Positions 54,035-62,814 of a stretch of DNA of 64,000 nucleotides are shown in pieces; positions within the stretch are counted from its first letter, which is position 1; every line of letters starts with the position of its first letter. The notes below the pieces were generated by a model. That model made no database searches, was not told where the DNA came from, and saw only the letters and a program-made list of their open reading frames with translations. Made by a program: the position numbers and the translations under genes. Source of the DNA: RH-AL1 sp965198485. GTDB taxonomy: Bacteria; Pseudomonadota; Alphaproteobacteria; Rhizobiales; Beijerinckiaceae. Location of the stretch: contig CBDAPQ010000005.1 in assembly GCA_965198485.1 (NCBI GenBank), forward strand, positions 806,001 through 870,000, given 5' to 3'.

Positions 54035-54480
54035 GCGGCAGCTCGCTGTTGATTTTTCAAGCCGAAGAAGACCCAGCCGTTCCAGCGCGTGCCGGTGATC
54101 GCGCGGGCAACAGCTGAAAGCGACTGGTACGGCCGCCCCTGCCACTCGAACCCGTCAGTCGTGACCGTGACCGTCTGCACGGTGCCCTGCCACTCGCGCA
54201 CCAGCCTGGTGCCGGCAATCGGCTTGGCATCCATGCGCGGCTTGCGCTTGCCCGAGCGCCGCCCGTCGATCTGCTCGCCCAGCGCCTCGAGCTTCCTCAC
54301 CGTCGCCGGCTTCAAACCGCCGAAGGCCAATTCCTGCACACGATAGGCCAGCCGGCTCTCCAGGAAGCGCCTGTTGTAAGGTGGCGGCTCGGTGTCGTTG
54401 AGCTTCCGCCAAAGCGCCTTCAGGTCGGCCGTCGACGTCGTCTTCAGCGCCGCCAGCTGCGCCAGCACCATCTCGCTCAT
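54031..54480 (-). CDS. DUF2924 protein
   Basis: A 149-residue protein. LKALWRKLNDTEPPPYNRRFLESRLAYR, GTRLVREWQGTVQTVTV and SLSAVARAITGTRWNGWVFFGL define the DUF2924 family. It is nearly always encoded directly upstream of a serine recombinase, so it is likely an accessory DNA-binding factor. Confidence 0.9.
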   Translation of the reverse strand: MSEMVLAQLAALKTTSTADLKALWRKLNDTEPPPYNRRFLESRLAYRVQELAFGGLKPATVRKLEALGEQIDGRRSGKRKPRMDAKPIAGTRLVREWQGTVQTVTVTTDGFEWQGRPYQSLSAVARAITGTRWNGWVFFGLKNQQRAAA

Positions 54481-54674
54481 GCCCCTGCCTCACCCGTGGA
54501 CCTCGGTTCGGCACCACCGCTCTGCTGCAGCGACAAGTCGAGACAACTGTCTCCCCGCGGTGGAGATAAAGCCCTTGACTGTCGGTGGTGGAGGCGGATC
54601 AGGCCGTCGGCGAGGATCTCACACAAGGCGGAGAAGCGTTCGTCGGGAGGCAAACAACGCGTACTTGCTACCAT
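54477..54674 (-). CDS. Small protein heading the recombinase cassette
   Basis: A 65-residue frame overlapping the DUF2924 start by 4 bases. It contains CEILADGLIRLHHRQSRA and GDSCLDLSLQQSG, similar in layout to the short hypothetical proteins that open other DUF2924-recombinase operons. Function is unknown. Confidence 0.55.
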   Translation of the reverse strand: MVASTRCLPPDERFSALCEILADGLIRLHHRQSRALSPPRGDSCLDLSLQQSGGAEPRSTGEAGA

Positions 54675-54863
54675 ACGAAGTTGATGCCTTCCCCCAACCG
54701 GAAAAGATAGCGGATTCTGAGGCTTGAGCCTGCGGATCGGGAAGGAAAGCAGCGGGGTGAATCGTAGCGCATTCGGCGATTTGCCAGAGAGGCAAGAGAC
54801 GGCAGTCCGACCGACCGAAGAGCGAATCGAAAGGACTCGACACCTGCGCAGAATTTAGAACAT

Positions 54864-55718
54864 ATGACGAACATCAAAGTGGACGAGAAACAGGTTCAGG
54901 AGACGGTCGCCATGAGTTCAGGCGCCTTTGTACACGGGCAGCAGCGCGCCCCGGCCGATGAGCCGAGATCGCCTACGCTCGTCCTGTCCTACCCGCATAT
55001 GCGCCCATCGCTGGAGCCGAAGCGACTGCGCCGCGAGGAGATCTGGGCGGTCGCCGAGGAGGCTCGGCGTCAGCTCTGCCGCGGGCCCAGGCCGAAGGTC
55101 GAACTCGCGCTCCTGTCGGCAAGATGTGCGCGCTTGCAGGTCAACGGCCTTGCCTTCGAACTACGCTGGCAATTCGATCGGTCTATCGCGAGCGAAGACG
55201 GTCAGCCTTCCATCGGCGCGGTCGAACACGATCCAGCCTGGCCAGTGGGTGCGACGATCTCGATCGACAGCGCTGTCATCGGCGAGCGCGAAGAGCTCGG
55301 CCGCAGCACCGCCGCCCACGAGCTGGGTCACGCGATCTTCGACTCGCCTGCTTGGATCCAGAGCGCGCAGAACACGACAAGTAGGCCGGCGAGCCGGTAC
55401 GATCTGACGGAGACGCCCGACCGCGTCGCTGCCGCGGAGATAAACTGGGTGGAGTGGCGCGCCAATGAGTTCATGGGTGCCTTCCTGGTACCCCGAGGCC
55501 TGCTGCATCGACACATGCACAAGCGCGCCGCAGCACTCGAGATCCCGATGATCGAAAGCGGCCGTTGTGACGAGCTGCCGGTAGTCTGCCCGCGCACGCT
55601 TCCGCCGTTGATCGACGAGCTGGTGGGCGAGCTCGCGGACATTTTCGGTGTGTCGGAGTCGTTCATGCGGGTACGCCTGCGCAGATACGATCTTGTCCCT
55701 TACCAGCTGCTCGGCTGA
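54864..55718 (+). CDS. ImmA/IrrE family metallopeptidase
   Basis: A 284-residue zinc protease-like protein. AAHELGHAIF is the HExxH site, a third ligand is likely in INWVEWRANEFMGAFLVP, and LIDELVGELADIFGVSESFMRVRLRRYDLV is the helical end. The ImmA/IrrE class cleaves phage-type repressors or stress regulators. It is divergent from the recombinase cassette and 13 bases upstream of the next gene. No cognate XRE repressor is adjacent. Confidence 0.85.
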   Translation: MTNIKVDEKQVQETVAMSSGAFVHGQQRAPADEPRSPTLVLSYPHMRPSLEPKRLRREEIWAVAEEARRQLCRGPRPKVELALLSARCARLQVNGLAFELRWQFDRSIASEDGQPSIGAVEHDPAWPVGATISIDSAVIGEREELGRSTAAHELGHAIFDSPAWIQSAQNTTSRPASRYDLTETPDRVAAAEINWVEWRANEFMGAFLVPRGLLHRHMHKRAAALEIPMIESGRCDELPVVCPRTLPPLIDELVGELADIFGVSESFMRVRLRRYDLVPYQLLG

Positions 55719-55731
55719 TCGGAGAGCCGCG

Positions 55732-56493
55732 ATGCCGTTTCCGCTGAAGCGATACTTCACCCTGAAGGAGCTGACCGAGCGCTGGGGCGTGCCGATGTCG
55801 GAGATCGCCGACTATGCTCGAAACAGCGAGCTGGAAGTGTCGGTCATGACGGTCGCCCTGTCGGCAGAGCTCGGGAGGATCGAAGCGGGTCCGGACGGGA
55901 CCATGCTCGAGGTGCGGGAGCAGGACACCGTGCTGTTCGGACCGCAGCCGGTGCTCGCGCCTGATCTATGGTCGGTGTTCGGCCGGAGCGTGCATCGCAT
56001 CGCCCGCTTCAAGCCCCGCACGCCCGAGGGTTACCTCAAGGTCGCCGATGGCTGCCCAGCTGTGAGGGTCACCATACCGGAGCTGCTCGTCACGCGCGTC
56101 GAGCGCGATCGCTTCGAGGTCGCCAACGGTCTCGTCTTCGATGACGCGCCGCCGCCGTCGCGCGCCATCGAGGACTTCGTCCAGCGCAGCGACTATGCCG
56201 AAGTCCTCCTGCACGGCGAGCGTTTCCTACTCGGCAGGATACAGGCGCAGATCGTTCGCCAGCTGCACGAGGCAGCCATGACCAAGAGCCCGTGGCGAAC
56301 CGGCAAGCAGCTCTTCGCGAAGTCCGACTCCAGGTCGACGCGTCTCGTCGATCTCTTCAAGGCCAAGCCGAACTGGCGGAACCTGATCGCCTCAGACGGC
56401 AGAGGTTCGTACCGTCTCAACCTCCTCGACCATTCCGTTGCGCAGGGTAAGCAGCGCTTCTACCGCAGGCTCCGGCTGGTACATTCGGCCTGA
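55732..56493 (+). CDS. Hypothetical partner of the ImmA/IrrE protease
   Basis: A 253-residue soluble protein with no family I can name. The N-terminus (FTLKELTERWGVPMSEIADYA) is a MerR/excisionase-like HTH; the C-terminus (SRSTRLVDLFKAKPNWRNLI, GRGSYRLNLL) is winged-helix-like. It is co-transcribed with the protease, so it may be its regulated DNA-binding partner. Confidence 0.6.
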   Translation: MPFPLKRYFTLKELTERWGVPMSEIADYARNSELEVSVMTVALSAELGRIEAGPDGTMLEVREQDTVLFGPQPVLAPDLWSVFGRSVHRIARFKPRTPEGYLKVADGCPAVRVTIPELLVTRVERDRFEVANGLVFDDAPPPSRAIEDFVQRSDYAEVLLHGERFLLGRIQAQIVRQLHEAAMTKSPWRTGKQLFAKSDSRSTRLVDLFKAKPNWRNLIASDGRGSYRLNLLDHSVAQGKQRFYRRLRLVHSA

Positions 56494-56676
56494 CGCTATC
56501 GCAGCGGTTTGCCGTAAGGCGGCTTCGGCAGCCGATGATCCCACCCTAAGCCCACCCACATCCCAGCCCAATCCTGCAGTATAACCCACGCTGAAGCCCA
56601 CTGTGAGTGGGAAGACAGGCATCTATACGCGTGATCTACTTTTCCCAGCGAAGTCATTCGCCAGCAGGAGCAGATC
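56494..56676. promoter_or_regulatory. Repeat-rich region before the excisionase/RepA genes
   Basis: It contains two AAGCCCAC copies, further CCCA-type repeats, and the perfect inverted repeat CCCACT-GTG-AGTGGG at 56597-56611. The layout could be an operator or iteron-like origin for the downstream RepA-like ATPase. Confidence 0.4.
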
Positions 56677-56937
56677 ATGTCAGCAGCACCAAAGCTTATG
56701 AAGCGCTTGTCGGAAGACGACGCGGATGCCTCGCACGGACCCAGGCACCTCGACCAGATCGAGCTCTCGCGGCGCTGGACCATCAGCCCGCGCACGCTCG
56801 AGCGCTGGCGCTGGCGCAACGAGGGCCCGGCCTACCTCAAGATCGGCGGCAGGGTCGTCTACCGCCTCGAGGACGTCGAAGCTTACGAGCAGCAGCGCCT
56901 CAGGCAAGCAGCGCCGCAAGCGGGAGCAGACCGATGA
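56677..56937 (+). CDS. Excisionase-like HTH protein
   Basis: An 86-residue protein. LDQIELSRRWTISPRTLERW, RNEGPAYLKIGGRVVYR and EDVEAYEQQR form the MerR-like/AlpA-excisionase fold. Its stop overlaps the start of the ATPase gene by 4 bases. It is likely the regulator or excision factor of the phage-satellite-like module. Confidence 0.8.
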   Translation: MSAAPKLMKRLSEDDADASHGPRHLDQIELSRRWTISPRTLERWRWRNEGPAYLKIGGRVVYRLEDVEAYEQQRLRQAAPQAGADR

Positions 56938-58136
56938 GCGCTACGCCTGACACGGGCGAGCTGCTGCCTCATCAGCTCACGAGCCTAACCTCCGAGCCTC
57001 GCGAGCGCGGCCGGCTGCACTGGCACGGCGAGGACGATGACGGGCCGATGCGGGAGTGGCTGGTCGACCAGCTCCTGCCGAAGGTAGGCACGGCGCTCGC
57101 GAGCGGCCGATGGGGCACCTACAAGACCTTCGTCGTGCTGGACCTCGCCGGCGCCGTGCTCAGCAGGGGAAGCTTCGCCGGCCGCGACGTCGAGCGGCAA
57201 GGGGGCGTGCTCTTCGTCGCCGCCGAAGGCCAATCGGAGATGCGTATCCGGCTGACCGCCATGGTGCGGGAAAAGATCAGCCCCGATCTGGAGTCCCCCC
57301 TGCCCTTTGCCTGGGTGGAGGAATGCACCAAGCTCACCGCTCCGTCTGCACAGGGCGAGCTCGAGATCATCCTGGCGGAAGCGGCGAGGACGATGCTGGA
57401 GCACTTCGACATGCCGCTCGCACTCGTCGTCTTTGATACGTTGTCCTCGTCCGCCGGATTCAAGAACGCCGATGACACTGCCGAGAACCAACGAGTCATG
57501 GATGTGCTCAAGGCGCTGTCGCTGCGCTTCGATTGCCTTGTCCTCGCGGTCGATCATTTCGGTAAGAACGCCGAGAGTGGGACGCGCAACTCGAGTGTCA
57601 AAGAAGACAGCGTCGACGCCGTCCTGGCCCTTCTTGGCGAGCGCGATGCTGCGGGCACCATCAGCAATCCCCGCATGGCGATCCGTAAGGTCCGCGGCGG
57701 TCCGACCGGTGGCGAGATCCGCTTTACGCCCCGCGTCGCGCAGATCGGCGAAGACGGAGCTGAGACCACGATCGTCATCGATTGGCCCGAGCAGGAACAA
57801 TCGTCGGCAGCTACCGCGTCCGGCTGGAGGCGTGATGGCCGCCAGCTTAGGGTGGCGCTCGAAAAAGCGCTGGAACGATCTGGCCGCACCATCGTGCCAA
57901 GGGCCGGTGAAGAGCCGGTACAAGCCGTCCTGCGCGATGAGCTGCGGGAGGAGTTCTACCATCTTCGAGCTGGCGACAACGTCGAGACCAGGCGGAAGGC
58001 GTTCTCCCGCCTTCTGCAGGCCGCCCGCAGCAACGGCCTCGTCGTCTGCCGAGAGGTCGACGGCAGCGACTGGGTCGGCTTTCCCGCCGCTTGCCCTCGT
58101 TCGAGGCGGAGGGACGGAACGGGACAGCTACTATAG
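56934..58136 (+). CDS. RepA-like AAA ATPase/helicase
   Basis: A 400-residue RecA-fold ATPase. The P-loop is the variant GRWGTYKTFVVLDLAGAV; FVAAEGQSEMRIRLTAM, Walker B PLALVVFDTLSSSAGF and LVLAVDHFGKNAESGTRNSS follow, as in phage/plasmid RepA and DnaB-like primase-helicases. The C-terminal part (DNVETRRKAFSRLLQAARSNGLVVCREV) is a winged helix. It probably replicates the element. Its stop codon sits in the middle of a palindrome. Confidence 0.85.
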   Translation: MSATPDTGELLPHQLTSLTSEPRERGRLHWHGEDDDGPMREWLVDQLLPKVGTALASGRWGTYKTFVVLDLAGAVLSRGSFAGRDVERQGGVLFVAAEGQSEMRIRLTAMVREKISPDLESPLPFAWVEECTKLTAPSAQGELEIILAEAARTMLEHFDMPLALVVFDTLSSSAGFKNADDTAENQRVMDVLKALSLRFDCLVLAVDHFGKNAESGTRNSSVKEDSVDAVLALLGERDAAGTISNPRMAIRKVRGGPTGGEIRFTPRVAQIGEDGAETTIVIDWPEQEQSSAATASGWRRDGRQLRVALEKALERSGRTIVPRAGEEPVQAVLRDELREEFYHLRAGDNVETRRKAFSRLLQAARSNGLVVCREVDGSDWVGFPAACPRSRRRDGTGQLL

Positions 58137-58155
58137 TAGCTGTTCCCGTCCGTCC
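58110..58155. repeat. Imperfect palindrome around the RepA-like stop codon
   Basis: The core CAGCTACTATAGTAGCTG (58125-58142) is a perfect 18-base palindrome, extended outward by GGGACGGAACGGGA / TTCCCGTCCGTCCC arms. The TAG stop of the ATPase lies at its centre. It has no T-run. It may be a transcript stabiliser, terminator or recombination/replication site. Confidence 0.7.
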
Positions 58156-58313
58156 CACTCAGCATCGCAACACAGCGAAGCGCTGATGGTCGGAGCGGGC
58201 AATTTCGGCCGCTTCGAGCGAGAGCAAACGATAGAAGCCTAGCGTAGATGCGTACGGTTTCGGCTGATCGTGCGATGTGAGACAATCACGCATCGCCCTT
58301 CATCGAGCCCGGA

Positions 58314-58769
58314 ATGTCGGACGTCAGCACCAGCAGCCCGAGGAGCAATGCCGGCAATCGCACCGACCGTCGCGGCCAAGGTAGGCTTCACCAGCCGACC
58401 GACGCGTTGCGTAAGCAGGTCGAGGCGCTCGCGAGCTTCGGCGTGCCCCGAGGCGAAATCGCCAAGGTCGCGGGGATCTGTCTCGGCACGCTGGTCAAGC
58501 ATTACGGCGAGACGCTCGACATCGCGGCGACGAAGGCCAACTCGCTCGTGGCCCAAAGCTTGTTCAATCGCGCGGTAAAGGGAGACGGAGCGGCGGCGAC
58601 GAGCGCGGCGATCTTCTGGCTGAAGGTCCGAGCCGGCTGGCGGGAGAAGGACGTCCACGAGGTCACAGGGCTGAACGGCGGACCGATCCAGATGGTCGAC
58701 GTGAGCGGGCTCTCGGATGCGCAGCTCGCGGCGCTTCAGCCGGTGCTGGCGCGTCTTTCGACGCAATAG
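58314..58769 (+). CDS. Phage small-terminase-like HTH protein
   Basis: A 151-residue protein. LRKQVEALASFGVPRGEIAK and GICLGTLVKHYGETLDIAAT form an HTH, followed by ANSLVAQSLFNRAVKGDG and AAIFWLKVRAGWREKD, a layout common in phage small terminase or sigma-like proteins found before methyltransferase/terminase genes. No large terminase is present, fitting a satellite or degraded prophage. Confidence 0.6.
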   Translation: MSDVSTSSPRSNAGNRTDRRGQGRLHQPTDALRKQVEALASFGVPRGEIAKVAGICLGTLVKHYGETLDIAATKANSLVAQSLFNRAVKGDGAAATSAAIFWLKVRAGWREKDVHEVTGLNGGPIQMVDVSGLSDAQLAALQPVLARLSTQ

Positions 58770-58780
58770 ACCGAGGATCG

Positions 58781-60139
58781 ATGATGAGAACCAGCGAAGA
58801 AACGGCCTGGCCGGCCGATCGCGTCGAGCGCCGAGCCGTGGCCAGCTTGGTGCCCTACGCCAGGAACAGCCGCACGCACTTGGCCGAGCAGATCGACCAG
58901 ATCGCCGCGTCCATCCGCGAGTGGGGGTGGACGACGCCGGTGCTGGTCGACGAAAACGGCGGCCTCATCGCCGGGCACGGCCGGGTCATGGCGGCCAAGC
59001 AGCTCGGGTTGGCCAAGATCCCGGTGATGGTCGCCGTCGGCTGGAGCGAGGCTCAGCGGCGAGCCTATACGCTTGCCGACAACAAGTTGGCGCTTAACGC
59101 CGGCTGGGATGAGGCTTTGCTGAGGGTCGAGCTGACCGAGTTGGCGGCGCTCGACTTCGACCTCGGCGTCACCGGCTTCTCGCTCGACGAGATCGCCACG
59201 CTGACCATGGAGCCTTCGGCCGGGCTGACCGACCCGGACGACGCGCCCGAGCCGCCGGCGGACCCGGTGAGCCGCCTGGGCGATGTGTGGATCCTCGGCA
59301 GCCACAGGCTGGTCTGCGGCGACGCCACGACCGCCGAGGACGTAGCTCGGGCGCTGGATGGTGTGACCCCGGCCCTGATGGTCTCCGACCCGCCCTACGG
59401 CGTCGCCTATGACCCGTCCTGGCGTGCCCGCGCCGGCGTCAACCTCAACCCGGGCAAGCTCGGCAAGGTCGACAACGACGATCAGGCGGACTGGAGCGCG
59501 GCCTGGACGCTGTTCCCCGGCGACGTCGCCTACGTCTGGCATGCGGGCAAGTTTGCGGCGACAGTTCAGGCCAGCCTGGAGAGCTGCGACTTCGAGGTGC
59601 GTTCGCAGATCATCTGGGCCAAGGATCGCTTCGCCCTCAGCCGCGGTGATTATCATTGGCAACATGAGCCATGTTGGTACGCCGTTCGCCGCAACGCTCG
59701 CGGCGGCTGGTCCGGCGATCGCTCGCAGTCGACGCTTTGGACGATACCGGCTCGTGAGGATCGCGGCGTCGGTCATGGCACGCAGAAGCCGGTGGAGTGC
59801 ATGAGGCGGCCAATCGCCAACAACTCGTCGCCCGGGCAGGCTGTCTACGACCCCTTCGTCGGCTCCGGCACGACGATCATCGCCGGCGAGATGACAGGGC
59901 GCTTCGTCCACGCGCTTGAGCTCAACCCGGCCTACGTCGACGTGGCGGTGATCCGATGGCAGAGCTTCACGGGCAAGACGGCGATCCTGGAGGCGACGGG
60001 AGAGAGCTTTCTGACGACGATGGCGACGAGATCCGCTGATCCCGCTTCGTCCGCCACGAAGACCGTGTTGCCTTTGAAGCGCAAGGCTGGGTCTTCGCCG
60101 CGGACCTCGGCCCGATCCACGGCTGCTACAGCGTCCTGA
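58781..60139 (+). CDS. ParB-domain DNA methyltransferase (phage type)
   Basis: A 452-residue fusion. Residues 15-110 are a ParB-like nuclease domain (LVPYARNSRTHLAEQIDQIA, ENGGLIAGHGRVMAA). Residues about 165-415 are an N6-adenine/N4-cytosine methyltransferase of beta order: the catalytic DPPYG comes first and the SAM motif DPFVGSGTTIIAGE later. Typical of prophage orphan methyltransferases. The last 40 residues are low-complexity. It probably protects the element from restriction or alters transcription. Confidence 0.9.
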   Translation: MMRTSEETAWPADRVERRAVASLVPYARNSRTHLAEQIDQIAASIREWGWTTPVLVDENGGLIAGHGRVMAAKQLGLAKIPVMVAVGWSEAQRRAYTLADNKLALNAGWDEALLRVELTELAALDFDLGVTGFSLDEIATLTMEPSAGLTDPDDAPEPPADPVSRLGDVWILGSHRLVCGDATTAEDVARALDGVTPALMVSDPPYGVAYDPSWRARAGVNLNPGKLGKVDNDDQADWSAAWTLFPGDVAYVWHAGKFAATVQASLESCDFEVRSQIIWAKDRFALSRGDYHWQHEPCWYAVRRNARGGWSGDRSQSTLWTIPAREDRGVGHGTQKPVECMRRPIANNSSPGQAVYDPFVGSGTTIIAGEMTGRFVHALELNPAYVDVAVIRWQSFTGKTAILEATGESFLTTMATRSADPASSATKTVLPLKRKAGSSPRTSARSTAATAS

Positions 60140-60174
60140 TGGAGCGGGTAGCAGCTTCTGGTGGAGCCCACCGG

Positions 60175-60485
60175 TGACGATGGACGACGACAACCTTCGC
60201 TGGAAGGCCCTCAGCGGCGTTCTGCAGGCCGTGATGTGCGTTCCAGGCTCGGTCACGGCCACGGCTGTGGTGGAGCACGTCGTAGCCGCGTGCAGGCTTC
60301 CTGAGGAGCAATGCGCTGCAGAAGCCTATGCCGCCATAGCGCTGCTGATCCGGTCCGGTCTCTTGACGAGCAACACAGGCAACGCGACACACAGCACGAT
60401 CGCAGCAGCCACCGTCCTCACCGCCTCGCCATCCTTGATCGGCTACACCTGGGCGGACAGCGTCAGCGGAGAGTGGCCTGCATAG
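60175..60485 (+). CDS. Hypothetical protein
   Basis: A 103-residue protein of unknown function. LRWKALSGVLQAVMCVPG, ECRLPEEQC-like and AEAYAAIALLIRSGLLTS segments suggest a small helical domain. It is 36 bases after the methyltransferase gene and may be part of the same module. Confidence 0.45.
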
Positions 60486-60588
60486 CGGGTAGCTGACGTC
60501 CGCGGCTGCTATGCGGCACTCGAGGCGTCTGGGGGGGCAACGGGCGGGCGGCCCGCGGCATTGCCCGGCGTACCTCGGAGAGCCTCAC

Positions 60589-61466
60589 ATGACCGACGAT
60601 CCGCGATCGAGCCAGCCGCAGCCGCCGTTCGAAGGCGAGCAGCAGCAGCCGCGGCCCGGCCTGACGTCGAAGATGCATCCAAAGCCCGACCATGGCGAAG
60701 AAAGCTACAGGGGCAAGGGCCTGCTCGCCGGCAAGGTGGCGTTGATTACCGGTGGCGACAGCGGCATCGGTCGCGCCGTGGCCATTGCCTACGCTCGCGA
60801 GGGTGCCGACGTGGCGATCGCCTACCTTCCGGACGAGGAGAGCGACGCACAGGAGGTAGCCGACTGGGTGCGCAAGGCCGGGCGCCGCGTCGCCACGATC
60901 CCGGGCGACCTGCGCGACGAGGGCTACTGCCGCGCCCTGGTGGCGCGCACGGTGGCCGAACTTGGCCGTCTCGACGTGCTGGTCAACAATGCAGCCGCGC
61001 AGGTCGTCAACGAGACGCTCGACGACGTCACGGCCGACGATCTCGAAGGCTGCTTCCGCGCCAACGTCTTCGCCATGATCTACCTCGCGCAGGCGGCAGC
61101 CAGGCACATGAAGCCCGGCGCGGCGATCGTGAACACGACCAGCCAGCAGGCCAAGGTCGCCTCCAAAAGCATGATCGTCTATTCCGCGACCAAAGGCGCA
61201 ATCGCGAGCCTTACAGTCGCATTGTCGAACCTGCTCGCGCCGCAGGGCATCCGCGTGAACTGCGTGGCGCCCGGCCCGATCTGGACGCCGATCCAGCCCA
61301 TCGTGAATGCCCCGAGCAGATGGCCGAACTGGGGAGCGACACGGCGCTCGGCCGCCCCGGCCAGCCCGCCGAGCTGGCGCCGGCCTACGTGTTGCTGGCG
61401 TCAGGCGAGGGCAGCTACATGACGGGCGCGCTGATCCCCGTGACCGGCGGCACGCCGATGTATTGA
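60589..61466 (+). CDS. SDR family oxidoreductase, frameshifted
   Basis: A short-chain dehydrogenase of the YghA/general stress type. The N-terminus is Gln/Pro-rich, then ALITGGDSGIGRAVA (NAD site), LVNNAAAQ and the catalytic YSATKGA. Near 61310 one C is missing (GCCCCGAG instead of GCCCCCGAG). The original frame is lost and resumes in the next frame as EQMAELGSDTALGRPGQPAE, ending TGALIPVTGGTPMY. Restoring the base gives about 292 residues. It could be a sequence error or a recent mutation. Confidence 0.82.
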
Positions 61467-61505
61467 GTGGCGCCACCGGCACCAAGCTGGCCCGGGCTTA
61501 CGTCG

Positions 61506-62450
61506 TCACCCCGCCTTGCGCTTCGCTGTTCCCTTCGTCGATTGAGCTACAGGCTTTGTCTCGGCTGTCTTCTTGCCGGCGATCGGCAGCAGCATCTCGC
61601 GCTGTCCCTCGATCCTCTTCGAGGTTCGCTTCGCTTTGGCCTTCACGGTAGGCGCCTCGGCTTGCTTTGGCGCGCCGGCGATGGAGCGTCGCAAGGCCTC
61701 CATCAGATCGAACACCTTCTCGTCCCGGAACCGCGGTTCGGTCGTGCTGACCGCCCTTCCGCTCTGCTTGGTGCGGAGCATCGCCACCACCGCCTCTTCG
61801 TACCGATCGGCGAAGGTCGCAGGCTCGAAGTCGCCCGCCTTACTCTCCAGGATGTGCTCGGCCAACTTCAGCATGTCCTTGGGAACAGTGACGTCCGGGA
61901 GATCGTCGAAGTAGCTGGCGGTCTCGCGGACCTCGTAGGCGTAGCGCAGCGTCGTGCCCATGAGCCCCTTGCCCCATGGCTGCAGCATGATCACGCGCTC
62001 TCGCTTTGCCAGCACCACGCGGCCGAGCGCGACCATGGCCTTGCCGCGCATCGCGTCGCGGATCACGGCAAAGGCGTCCTGGCCGACCTTGTCGTTGGGC
62101 AGGAGGTAGTACGGCGCATCGAGGTAGCGCTCGTCGATCTGCGCGCGCGGCACGAAGCGATCGATGTCGATCGTGTGCTGGCTCTCGATGGCGATCGCCT
62201 CGAGCTCGTCGTCCTCGACCAGCATGTAGTCGCCCTTGGCGACCTCGTAACCTCGCGCCTTGTCGGCAGAGTCGACCGGGTCACCCGTATGCTCGTCGAC
62301 GAGCTGCTGCTTCAGGCGGTGGCCGGTCTGCCGATTGACCTGCTTGAAGGCAACCCTCTCGCCCGACGAGATCGCGCTGTAGACGGCGACGGGGCAGGAG
62401 ACCAGGGAGAGCTTGAGGTAGCCCTTCCAGTAGGGACGAGGAGGTGCCAC
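61506..62450 (-). CDS. ku: Ku-type DNA end-binding protein
   Basis: A 314-residue bacterial Ku for non-homologous end joining. PYWKGYLKLSLVSCPVAVY starts the barrel; RVAFKQVNRQTGHRLKQQLV, RGYEVAKGDYMLVEDDELEA and YYLLPNDKVGQDAFAVIRDAM are typical. A Lys-rich tail (KAKAKRTSKRIEG) follows. GTG at 62450 (VAPPRPYWKG) fits the family better than the upstream ATG at 62498. No LigD gene is in the window. Confidence 0.93.
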   Translation of the reverse strand: MAPPRPYWKGYLKLSLVSCPVAVYSAISSGERVAFKQVNRQTGHRLKQQLVDEHTGDPVDSADKARGYEVAKGDYMLVEDDELEAIAIESQHTIDIDRFVPRAQIDERYLDAPYYLLPNDKVGQDAFAVIRDAMRGKAMVALGRVVLAKRERVIMLQPWGKGLMGTTLRYAYEVRETASYFDDLPDVTVPKDMLKLAEHILESKAGDFEPATFADRYEEAVVAMLRTKQSGRAVSTTEPRFRDEKVFDLMEALRRSIAGAPKQAEAPTVKAKAKRTSKRIEGQREMLLPIAGKKTAETKPVAQSTKGTAKRKAG

Positions 62451-62571
62451 GGGATACTCACGAACGCAGACGCAACGACGTCCACGTTTGATCGACACCT
62501 CTTAAGAGTCAACGAACCTCGAGGCTGCTCTAACGTAAGCGGTTGGCGCCGAAGTTTGGCTAGATGAAGTG

Positions 62572-62814
62572 CTAAGCCGCGTTCGGCATCGTCGATGCCA
62601 ACGGGGCTTTCTTGAGAGCGATCAGCGCTTTGGCGTCGCCGACAATCTGCTCCGCACAGTCACGGCAATCCTCCCCGATGCTGCGGCCGTCCATCGAGGG
62701 GAACAGCACGTGAAATCGATTGTCGTGCAGCAGGTGCTCGACCACATTTTCCGGTTTGATCCGCCTGGTGAGCAGACGCCGCGCCTCGGCGACAGCCGAC
62801 TGCTGACGGCTCAT
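62572..62814 (-). CDS. Hypothetical protein after the nuclease
   Basis: An 80-residue protein overlapping the end of the nuclease gene by 4 bases. RRIKPENVVEHLLHDNRFHV and GEDCRDCAEQIVGDAKALIAL suggest a small helical fold with a Cys pair. Coupling implies joint function with the nuclease, perhaps immunity or accessory, but this is inference. Confidence 0.55.
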   Translation of the reverse strand: MSRQQSAVAEARRLLTRRIKPENVVEHLLHDNRFHVLFPSMDGRSIGEDCRDCAEQIVGDAKALIALKKAPLASTMPNAA

